Below are positions 57,360 to 64,000 of a stretch of DNA of 64,000 nt, one piece after another; within the stretch, counting starts at the first letter, position 1; the number at the start of each line of letters is the position of its first letter. Source of the DNA: Bradyrhizobium sp. DOA9 (lineage in GTDB: Bacteria > Pseudomonadota > Alphaproteobacteria > Rhizobiales > Xanthobacteraceae); the NCBI RefSeq assembly GCF_000617845.2, contig NZ_DF820425.1:4639725-4703724 (forward strand), read 5' to 3'. A program made the translations under genes and the position numbers. The notes under the pieces are model-generated. The model did no database searches and had not been told where the DNA came from. It saw nothing but the letters and a program-made list of their open reading frames with translations.

Positions 57360-60157
57360 GCATGCTCGAGCACGCGCTCGCCTATGCCGGCCGCGGCTGG
57401 CCCATCTTCCCGTGTCATCCCAAGACCAAGCAGCCGCTGGTTAAGAGCGATGTCGAGGGCGAGGGTGGCTACAAGCTCGCGACGATCGAGCCGGAAACGA
57501 TCCGGACGTGGTGGAAGCGCTGGCCCAAGGCGATGATCGGATTCTCACCCGGCGCGATCGGCGTGTTCGTCGTTGACTTCGACGCCGGTGAGGACAAGAA
57601 AACCGGCGAGGTGTTCGAGGCCGCTAACCTGCAGCTGGCGCTCGAGGCCGCGATCGGCGGCCAGCTTCCGTCGACCCTGTTCACCCGCACGCCGCGGGGT
57701 GGCGTGCATCTTTGGTTCCAGAAGCCTGGCGACGTCGACGAGATCCGCAATCGAGGCGAGCTGCTCGGTAGGCAGTCAAGGACCGATATCCGCGGCGACA
57801 ACGGCTATGTGATTTTGCCGCCATCGTTGCGTGATGACGGCGTCGCCTATACCTGGGGGGCCGATGCCGACATGGCGATCGCTCCGGCGCCGCCGGCGCT
57901 GGTCGACCTAATCCTGCGCCGCGGCGCTTTCGAGGAGAAGCCGCAAGGATCAGGCCAAGGATCCGGCATTGGCGCCCGCGCGGCCGCCGGCGTGAAGCCG
58001 CCGGCCGGCAAGGGCGGCGAGGGCGCGATCGCGGCCGGTGATGACGCCGTGCGCAAATACGGCCTCTCTGCGCTCGATGCCGAGCTGCAGAGCGTGCGCC
58101 AGGCAGGCAAGGGCGGCCGCAACGATGCGCTCAACATCGCCAGCCTGAAGCTGGCGCAGCTGGTCGCCGCCGGCGCGCTGAACGAAAGCTTCGTCCGTGC
58201 CGCGCTCGAGAACGCGGCTGCGGATTGCGGGCTGATCCGCGACGATGGTCTGCGCGCGGTGAGGGCCACGATCGAGAGCGGATTCCGCAAAGGCCGAACC
58301 CAACCGCGCGACCTCGACGAGATCCGACGCGCAGCGGCGGATCGGCAAAGCCGGCCGCGCGGCCGCGGGCAGGCTGGGAGTGTGACTCGAGATGACGGCC
58401 GCAGGGAGGATGCCGACGCGGTCGACCGCAGGTCCTCGTCCCGCCGCGCGCCTTCCGCCGCCGGCGACACGCAGCCGCCCGATGATACCAATCCTCCCGA
58501 TTCCTCCGTCTCCCCTGCACCCCTGCCGACGGCGAATGGCAAGCCAAGCTCCCAAACGGGAGCAGCGCGTCAATCCGCCGTCGGCTGGGGTGCGGGGGGC
58601 GAGCCGCCGAAGCCGCCGGCCGAGACCGACGGCGCCCGCAATATGCGCCTGGCGTTCTTTCCGCTGACGGATCTCGGCAACGCCGAGCGATTCCGCGAGC
58701 GCTACAAGGATCGGCTGCTGTGGTGCGCGGCGATCGGCTGGCTGACATGGGACGGCCGCCGCTGGAGCCGCGAGGGCGCCGACGGCATCGTCAAGATCGC
58801 CGAGCACGACACGGTGCGGATGATTCAGGAGGAAGCCAAGGCCGTCCGCAGCAGCGGTCGCAAGGACGTCCCCGATGCGCCGAAGGGCGCGCGCGATTTC
58901 ATGTTCGATCCGGACAAGGAATTGCTCTACTCCGACAAGATCGCGTCCTATGGTCGCAGCTCGGAGTCGGCCAACAAGCTCGGCGCCCTGTCGAAACGTG
59001 GATCGCCTTACTTCGAAGTGCAGATCGCCGATCTCGACGCCGACAAGATGAAGATCAACGTCCGTAACGGCACGTTGGTGATCGCGAAGCGCGATGAAGG
59101 CGATTATGTCGAGTTCCGGCCGCACGATCCGGCCGACCTGATCACCAAGCTGGCGCCGATCGATTATGATCCGACGGCCGAGCGGCCCGTATTTGACGCC
59201 TTCCTGGCGCGCGTGCAGCCGCAACCTGAGATGCGGGCATTTCTGCAGCAGTGGCTCGGCCTGTCGATGACGGGCGCGCTCGAGCAGCTGCTCGCGTTCT
59301 TCTACGGCAAGGGCTCGAACGGCAAGTCCGTCCTGATCGAAGCCGCGTCCTACGTCGCCGGCGATTACGGCGAGACCGTGCCGATCGAAACCTTCCTGGA
59401 TGGCGGCCGCACGCGCAACGCTTCCGGCCCGTCGCCGGATCTGGCCATCCTGCCAGGCGTGCGCATGCTGCGCACATCCGAGCCGGAAAAGGGCGCCAAG
59501 CTCGCCGAGGCCTTGATCAAGCTTGTGACTGGTGGCGAGCCGATGCAGGCGCGGCATCTCAACATGCCGCTGTTCAAGTTCTATCCCCAATTTAAGCTGA
59601 CGATGTCGGGCAATTACCGGCCGACGATCTCCGGCGCCGATGAAGGCATCTGGCGGCGCGTTCAGCTGGTGCCGTTCAACGTCACCATTCCCAAGGAAGA
59701 GCGCGACATCCATCTCGCTGAAAAGCTCCGCAACGAAGGCGCCGGCATTCTCAACTGGCTGCTCGATGGTCTCAGGGTCTGGCTCGACAAGGGCCTGCAG
59801 CAGCCTGCGGAGGTCGTGGAGGCGACGAACGAATATCGGGCGGCTTCAGACCCTCTCGGCCGCTTCCTCACCGCATGCGTCGCGCCCAGCCTCGGCGATC
59901 GCGTCCAATCATCCGTGCTGCATCAGGTCTACGAGGCCTGGTGCAAGGCTTCAGGCGAGACCGCGTGGAAGAACCGCGGCCTGTCGCTGGCGATGCAGGA
60001 GCGCGGCTACAAGAGCAAGCAGTCCAACGTGATGTGGTTCCTCGACATCAAGCTGACCAAGAGCGTCAGCGACTTCCTCGATCACGAGGGCAATCCGCTG
60101 CGCATGCGTGCCGATGGGGACAAGGAGACGGCCGATGCGGGCAACATCGAGATCTGA
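57356..60157 (+). CDS. Bifunctional primase-polymerase / P4-type helicase
   Basis: A 933-residue replication protein. The N-terminal Prim-Pol domain has AYAGRGWPIFPCHPKTKQPL and GVFVVDFDAGEDK (Asp74 and Asp76 metal site) then TPRGGVHLWFQKPG. A low-complexity linker covers about 195-420. The C-terminal D5-N/P4 helicase has the Walker A FFYGKGSNGKSVLIEA (residues 651-658 GKGSNGKS), and MSGNYRPTISGADEGIWRRV. One protein could thus prime and unwind the phage origin. The structured region just downstream is a candidate origin. Confidence 0.93.
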   Translation: MSMLEHALAYAGRGWPIFPCHPKTKQPLVKSDVEGEGGYKLATIEPETIRTWWKRWPKAMIGFSPGAIGVFVVDFDAGEDKKTGEVFEAANLQLALEAAIGGQLPSTLFTRTPRGGVHLWFQKPGDVDEIRNRGELLGRQSRTDIRGDNGYVILPPSLRDDGVAYTWGADADMAIAPAPPALVDLILRRGAFEEKPQGSGQGSGIGARAAAGVKPPAGKGGEGAIAAGDDAVRKYGLSALDAELQSVRQAGKGGRNDALNIASLKLAQLVAAGALNESFVRAALENAAADCGLIRDDGLRAVRATIESGFRKGRTQPRDLDEIRRAAADRQSRPRGRGQAGSVTRDDGRREDADAVDRRSSSRRAPSAAGDTQPPDDTNPPDSSVSPAPLPTANGKPSSQTGAARQSAVGWGAGGEPPKPPAETDGARNMRLAFFPLTDLGNAERFRERYKDRLLWCAAIGWLTWDGRRWSREGADGIVKIAEHDTVRMIQEEAKAVRSSGRKDVPDAPKGARDFMFDPDKELLYSDKIASYGRSSESANKLGALSKRGSPYFEVQIADLDADKMKINVRNGTLVIAKRDEGDYVEFRPHDPADLITKLAPIDYDPTAERPVFDAFLARVQPQPEMRAFLQQWLGLSMTGALEQLLAFFYGKGSNGKSVLIEAASYVAGDYGETVPIETFLDGGRTRNASGPSPDLAILPGVRMLRTSEPEKGAKLAEALIKLVTGGEPMQARHLNMPLFKFYPQFKLTMSGNYRPTISGADEGIWRRVQLVPFNVTIPKEERDIHLAEKLRNEGAGILNWLLDGLRVWLDKGLQQPAEVVEATNEYRAASDPLGRFLTACVAPSLGDRVQSSVLHQVYEAWCKASGETAWKNRGLSLAMQERGYKSKQSNVMWFLDIKLTKSVSDFLDHEGNPLRMRADGDKETADAGNIEI

Positions 60158-60539
60158 CGTGTGCGTCGCCGCTCGAAGAGCGGCGACGCATCCTCCCAAC
60201 CTCCCAAAGTTGGGAGGAATCAAAGTTCGATAAGCCGTTGAGTTTTCAGCGAATGGGAGGTTGAGGGAATTTCGGGAGCTTGTTTCCATACGTTACATAC
60301 GCGGGCGCGCGGGCGCACAATACAGACACGGAAATAAGCTCCCAATCCTCCCAACCTCCCAATGGGTTTGAGAAGGCATTGTCCTACAATGCTTTTTCGA
60401 GACGGGAGGATCGATGAGGGGCCTTAGGCAAGCTCCCATCGATCCTCCCGGAGAAATGGTTCTCCGCAGAACCATTTCTCGAACCGCTGTCACAGGCGGG
60501 TGAGGCCAACAAACCGGGTGGAGAACGGAATGTTGGGAC
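60158..60539. other. Structured intergenic region with iteron-like repeats (candidate origin)
   Basis: It holds no gene I can support. TCCTCCCAACCTCCCAA occurs twice exactly (60191-60207 and 60346-60362), with further CTCCCAA or TTGGGAG words at 60210-60217, 60254-60260, 60339-60345. GGGAGGATCGATG (60404-60416) is repeated inverted at 60437-60449. A hairpin of GAGAAATGGTTCT and AGAACCATTTCTC (60451-60480) has a perfect 13-bp stem. The position after the primase-helicase suggests a replication origin. Confidence 0.6.
60162..60190. terminator. Strong hairpin after the primase gene
   Basis: TGCGTCGCCGCTC (60162-60174) and GAGCGGCGACGCA (60178-60190) form a perfect 13-bp stem with a GAA loop, five bases after the primase stop. 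No T-run follows, so it may be a terminator, an mRNA stabiliser or part of the origin. Confidence 0.6.
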
Positions 60540-61073
60540 ATGACGACGAAGTTGCCGGCGGCTTTCTCGCCGGAGGTGTTGGCGGCGCTTTCCGCCAAGG
60601 CGCGTCGCGAGATGGAGCGGCCCTATTCGCCGGTCGATCCGCGCTTCGCCGAGCTCGGCGGCAAGCCGAGATGGTATGTGGTGGAGATCAAGTCGCGTCA
60701 GGTCGAGAAGGAGCTCGCCAAGCGCCGTTTCGGCATCTATGTGCCCGAGACGATCGAAACCGTCGTTCGGCGCGGGCGCAAATACGATCAGGCGACGCCG
60801 ATGATCGGCGGCTACGTCTTCGTGTTCCTGTGGGAAACAGACGAGAATTTTCAGCGGTTGCTTCGTGTTTGGGGCGTGACGCTGGTGGTTGGCTGGATCG
60901 ACGATCGCGAGATCGACCGCCTTCGCTATTTGGAAAGCTGCGAGCGTCTCGATGCTGTTGCGCGCGAGGAGCTGAAGGAAGAGATCCTGCGCAAGGTGAA
61001 GCGGTCGAAGCCGAAGAAGAGCCGGAAGCTGAGGGCTGCCTTCCGTGGTGGTAAACCCCTTCCGGCTTCTTGA
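60540..61073 (+). CDS. NusG-like (NGN domain) protein
   Basis: A 177-residue protein. GKPRWYVVEIKSRQVEKELA and KRRFGIYVPETIETVVRRGR then PMIGGYVFVFLWETDENFQR match the NGN domain of NusG and RfaH. The last part is a charged, helical tail (AREELKEEILRKVKRSKPKK) instead of the KOW domain. It probably acts on RNA polymerase as a phage antiterminator for the late genes. The hairpins downstream are possible targets. Confidence 0.85.
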   Translation: MTTKLPAAFSPEVLAALSAKARREMERPYSPVDPRFAELGGKPRWYVVEIKSRQVEKELAKRRFGIYVPETIETVVRRGRKYDQATPMIGGYVFVFLWETDENFQRLLRVWGVTLVVGWIDDREIDRLRYLESCERLDAVAREELKEEILRKVKRSKPKKSRKLRAAFRGGKPLPAS

Positions 61074-61546
61074 CTCCCAAGGATGGAATCGGCCATTCGT
61101 GCTGACCTCAAAGCCTTTCCTGTTTTCTCGAAGCTGAGCCGTCAAGGTGTATGCTCCAGGACTAGGCGGACCGAAGCGAAAAGCGCGCTTCATCAATCTC
61201 TCACTGTATCCAAAGCAAAAAGCCCGGCCTGATCAGGTCGGGCTTTGCCATGCCATGGGTATGCGATGGGTGAATTCGCACACCCAATCGCTCCTCTCGA
61301 AGGACAACCTCAGGGCCACCATCATACCCGGCACAATGGTGGCCCTGATCTTTCGAAAAAAATTCCAATCGATCGAACAATTTTCGCGCCGTGTGCCTCG
61401 ATCGATCACGGGTCCTTCCAGCAAAACCCCAGCCGCGAGTAATTCGGACCGCGGCGGGTCTCCAGGCTGAGCCGGTTTTGAGAGCCTAAACGGGGCTAAA
61501 GGGCTGCCTAAAGTGAGGGCCTAAACTTGTGAGCGTTGCCGCCGCC
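61074..61546. other. Hairpin-rich region before the packaging genes
   Basis: No gene is supported. CGATGGGTG (61264-61272) faces CACCCAATCG (61281-61290). CAGGGCCACCAT (61311-61322) is a perfect reverse complement of ATGGTGGCCCTG (61336-61347). It could hold a small RNA, a terminator or a packaging (cos/pac) region next to the terminase genes. Confidence 0.5.
61219..61247. terminator. Rho-independent terminator after the NusG-like gene
   Basis: AAAGCCCG and CGGGCTTT, joined through CCTGATCAGG (itself a palindrome), form a stem with an A-run before and a T-run at the end. It can work in both directions. Confidence 0.75.
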
Positions 61547-62248
61547 ATGGCCGATCCGGACGTCATCAGCAAGGGCGAGTTCGCTCGGCGCCGGAATGTG
61601 ACTCCGGGTCGAGTCAGCCAGTGGCTGTCGGAGGGCAAGATCTTCGGCGCCGCGATCGTCGGCGAGGGGCGCACCGCGATGATCCGCGAGAGCGTGGCGT
61701 GCCAGCAGCTGCGCGTAAAGCTCGACCCGCTGCAGATGACGGGCAACGGTCTGTCGACGAAGCTGGATGTCGCACCGCCGGCGCCGCTTACGTCATCAGG
61801 TGACGTTCTGCCGTTTCCGTCGCCGACCTCGCCGCCTGGCGGTGTGCCGCCGTCGCCGCCGCCATCCAGCGCCGTCGACTCTGTCGAGGAGAAGATCAAG
61901 CGGCAGCGGCTCGAGCAGCTCGAGCGGCAGAACCGCGAGGGCGCCCGCCAGGAAGCCGTCAGCGCAGGCCTCTTGACCGATGCAGCGGCGGCGCGGGCGC
62001 AGGTCGGACGTGCGGTGGCACAGCTGGTGATGACATTTGAGGGTGCTTTGAGCGAATTTGCGACCGCGATCTCGGCAGAGTTCAAGTTGCCGCAGCGCGA
62101 CGTGCTGCACCTGCTGCGCACCAAATTTCGCGAGGTCCGCGCCGCGGCTGCCGGCGAGATCCGCAACCAGGTTGAGACCCTGCCGCAAGTCGTCGACCAC
62201 GAGCTCGCCGGCGATGACATCGACCAGGACGAGACGGAAACCAGCTGA
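61547..62248 (+). CDS. Terminase small subunit-like protein
   Basis: A 233-residue protein. DVISKGEFARRRNVTPGRVS followed by QWLSEGKIFG is a helix-turn-helix of the Nu1 type used to recognise packaging sites. A Pro/Ser-rich linker (GDVLPFPSPTSPPGGVPPSP) and a helical C-terminus (LEQLERQNREGARQEAVSAG) follow, as in other small subunits. The start is taken at ATG 61547. A GTG at 61529 is possible. It overlaps the large subunit gene. Confidence 0.82.
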   Translation: MADPDVISKGEFARRRNVTPGRVSQWLSEGKIFGAAIVGEGRTAMIRESVACQQLRVKLDPLQMTGNGLSTKLDVAPPAPLTSSGDVLPFPSPTSPPGGVPPSPPPSSAVDSVEEKIKRQRLEQLERQNREGARQEAVSAGLLTDAAAARAQVGRAVAQLVMTFEGALSEFATAISAEFKLPQRDVLHLLRTKFREVRAAAAGEIRNQVETLPQVVDHELAGDDIDQDETETS

Positions 62249-64000
62249 TGTGCATCCAGATCGCAAACGCAGAACGGCTGGCGATGGAAGCGGCGGCCGC
62301 GGCGATCGAGCCGCCACCGCAGGTCGACTATGTGCGCTGGGCCGAAGAGAACATCGTCTTCACCAAGCGCGAGAGCCAATTTCCGGGCCCGTACAATCGC
62401 AAGCTGTTCTGCTATTTCGACGAGCCGCTGCGAGCGCTGTCTCCGGATGATCCTTGCCGCGTCGTGACGGTGATTGGATCGGCCCAGATCGGCAAGACGG
62501 TGGTCGGCAACGTCTTCGTTGGTGGCTCCATGGACATGGATCCGACCGACTTCCTGTACACGCATCCGACCGAGAACAACGCGATCCGCTGGTCGAAGCT
62601 GAAGCTGCTGCCGATGCTGCGCGGTACGACCTCGCTCAACCGCATCTTCCCAGCCGGCTCGCGCGACGGTGCCAATTCGGTGCTGATGAAGGAGCATGTT
62701 GACGGCCTCGGCGCGATCCTGATCTCCGGCGCCAACTCGCCGGCGTCGCTGTCGCAGGTCACCATGCCCCGCCAGGTGCAGGACGATCTGGCGAAGTGGG
62801 AGATGAATGCGGCGGGCGATCCGGAGATGCAGGCGGACGGCCGCTCGCGGGCCGCCGAGTTCGCCAAGATCCTGAAGACGTCGACGCCGCTGGTGATGCC
62901 GGGATGCCGGATCACCAAGAGCTTCGAGCAGGGTAGCCAGGAGTATCCCTACGTCCCGTGCCCGCATTGCCAGGCCATGCAGGTGCTCGAATGGGAGAAC
63001 ATGCTGGCCCATCTCGATCCGGACAAGCCGGAGGCCGCGCACTTCACCTGCGTCGCCTGCGGCTGCGAGATCGAGGAACACCATCGTCCGCAGATGCTCG
63101 CCGGCCTGGAGTGGCGCGCTCACAACCAGAAAGCCAAGCGCTTCCATCGTTCGTTCTGGATCTGGAGCGCCTATTCCTACCTGCAGTCCTGGGCTCGCAT
63201 CGCCATGGAGTGGCTGCGGGTCAAGGGCGACAGCGCCGCCGAGCAGACCTTCCTCAACGACACCTGCGGCAAGGCATACCAGGCCAAGGGCGAGGCGCCG
63301 CCGTGGGAGAAGCTGCGCGATCGCGCGGCCGCCTCGCACTACGCCTGCGGCGAGATCCCTGCCGGCGCGCTGGTCATTACGCTCGGCATCGACTGCCAGG
63401 CGGACCGCGTCGAGTGGCAGCTGGTGGGCTGGGGCCGCGACTTCCGTCGCTTCGTCATCGCCTATGGCGTGATCCCCGGCCACATCTCGGAAGACATCAC
63501 GCGCACCCGGCTCGACGGCCTCTTGCAGCAGACTTGGCCGAACGGCTTCGGTCGGCGCATCGGCATCGACCGCGCCGCGATCGACGGCAATGCCTGGACC
63601 GAGGACGTCTGGAGCTGGGCCAAGCGTCATCCGCGCTCGAAGCTGATCATGGTGCGCGGCCGAGGCGAGGATTCGGCGCCACGCATCGCCCGCGTCAAGA
63701 AGGAGCGCAACGAGCGCACCGGCAAGATCCTGAAGTGGGCTGGGCGCTTCTTCAATTTCGGCGCCTCGGTGCTGAAGATGGCGTTGTACCGCGACCTTGC
63801 CAAGGAAGATCCTTTGCAGAAGGGCTTTGTGTCGTTTCCACGCGGACTCGACGACGAGTACTTCCGCCAGCTCACAGCCGAGTACCGCAAGGCGAAGAAG
63901 AACCGCCAAGGCTTTGAAGTCTACAAGTGGGAGAAGGATCCCGGCCAGGCCAACGAAGCGCTCGACACCATGAACCAGGCCGAGACTGCTGCGAACAATT
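62248..64000 (+). CDS. Phage terminase large subunit (GpA family), partial
   Basis: At least 584 residues, open to the window edge. The ATPase Walker A is IGSAQIGKTVVGN (residues 77-84 GSAQIGKT). A zinc-type cysteine set lies at CPHCQAM (Cys238, Cys241) and CVACGCEI. The nuclease part begins ITLGIDCQADRVEWQLVGWG with Asp382. The sequence EYPYVPCPHC and WSAYSYLQSW match lambda GpA-type terminases. ATG 62248 overlaps the small-subunit stop. It packages and cuts concatemeric DNA, usually at cos sites. Confidence 0.94.
   Translation, partial: MCIQIANAERLAMEAAAAAIEPPPQVDYVRWAEENIVFTKRESQFPGPYNRKLFCYFDEPLRALSPDDPCRVVTVIGSAQIGKTVVGNVFVGGSMDMDPTDFLYTHPTENNAIRWSKLKLLPMLRGTTSLNRIFPAGSRDGANSVLMKEHVDGLGAILISGANSPASLSQVTMPRQVQDDLAKWEMNAAGDPEMQADGRSRAAEFAKILKTSTPLVMPGCRITKSFEQGSQEYPYVPCPHCQAMQVLEWENMLAHLDPDKPEAAHFTCVACGCEIEEHHRPQMLAGLEWRAHNQKAKRFHRSFWIWSAYSYLQSWARIAMEWLRVKGDSAAEQTFLNDTCGKAYQAKGEAPPWEKLRDRAAASHYACGEIPAGALVITLGIDCQADRVEWQLVGWGRDFRRFVIAYGVIPGHISEDITRTRLDGLLQQTWPNGFGRRIGIDRAAIDGNAWTEDVWSWAKRHPRSKLIMVRGRGEDSAPRIARVKKERNERTGKILKWAGRFFNFGASVLKMALYRDLAKEDPLQKGFVSFPRGLDDEYFRQLTAEYRKAKKNRQGFEVYKWEKDPGQANEALDTMNQAETAANN

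Larger units (their letters stand above)
43320..64000. mobile_element. Prophage, left part (continues past the window)
   Basis: The element begins near the integrase and includes immunity, replication and packaging genes in temperate-phage order: integrase, leftward early genes, repressor and Cro-like gene with shared operators, rightward operon with many ATGA overlaps, primase-helicase, NusG-like protein, small and large terminase. The large terminase is cut by the window edge, so structural and lysis genes and attR lie beyond. No tRNA is seen at the left border. The attachment core should be between about 43320 and 43500. Confidence 0.9.

Noticed and set aside
61147..61470. Open frame of 107 codons
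   Set aside because: It crosses the terminator at 61219 and the hairpin at 61311 and has no ribosome site or coding bias.
61486..63909. Open frame of 807 codons on the minus strand
   Set aside because: It is the shadow of the two terminase genes and shows no family motif.
1..64000. CRISPR array or rRNA/tRNA genes
   Set aside because: No regularly spaced direct repeats with unique spacers and no recognisable rRNA or tRNA sequence were seen.

Overview
The window looks like the chromosome of a Bradyrhizobium-type alphaproteobacterium. It is GC-rich, packed with core alphaproteobacterial genes (phaC, hom, glpX, recJ, efp, aroG), and carries several intergenic palindrome families of the kind found in Bradyrhizobium. 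The genus is inferred from gene content and repeats, not from a marker gene. From about 43.3 kb to the right edge the window is the left part of a prophage.

Bases 1-9500: the 3' end of argC; an ornithine-carbamoyltransferase-like gene bracketed by two copies of the end of a MAPEG gene; PHA synthase; a small lipoprotein; then a rightward run of amino-acid and carbon genes (class I/II aminotransferase, homoserine dehydrogenase, glpX, a HAD hydrolase, an ASCH-domain protein). Bases 9600-17755: a Tat-exported metallo-beta-lactamase-fold protein, a GntR regulator, and a divergent catabolic operon (enoyl-CoA hydratase, class III CoA-transferase, tripartite tricarboxylate transporter TctCBA, PdxA-family dehydrogenase). 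Two matching palindromes between the regulator and the operon look like its operators.

Bases 17870-37775: a soluble chemoreceptor-like protein with its signalling domain at the N-terminus, recJ, an SDR, a class II aldolase, a lytic transglycosylase, a MarR regulator with two palindromic operators over a clear promoter facing an AhpD-like gene and a cupin gene, an amino-acid binding protein, a decayed copy of the cupin gene, and an M23 peptidase. The EF-P gene stands divergent from its two modification enzymes (epmA, epmB). The DAHP synthase gene (aroG) is preceded by a promoter, a 26-codon leader rich in Tyr/Phe/Trp codons and a terminator with a competing antiterminator, that is, a complete transcription attenuator. 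Membrane and PilZ proteins follow.

Bases 38-42 kb hold a methyltransferase-glycosyltransferase fusion and a multi-pass membrane protein, probably for envelope glycan or lipid modification. An SDH/Clp-fold protease gene sits at the prophage border.

Prophage (about 43.3 kb to past 64 kb): a tyrosine integrase and short leftward early genes, an oppositely oriented lipoprotein gene (candidate moron), a LexA-type repressor and a Cro-like gene with five copies of the operator ACACCA-N3-TGGTGT in two clusters, then a tightly overlapping rightward operon (Gp37/Gp68 protein, ParB-like, adenine methyltransferase, HD phosphohydrolase, a second ParB-like protein, primase-helicase), an iteron-like structured region, a NusG-like protein, hairpins, and small and large terminase genes. 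The large terminase runs off the window. Unusual points are a 92-bp inverted segment inside the Gp37/Gp68 gene that leaves the frame open, and the aroG attenuator.
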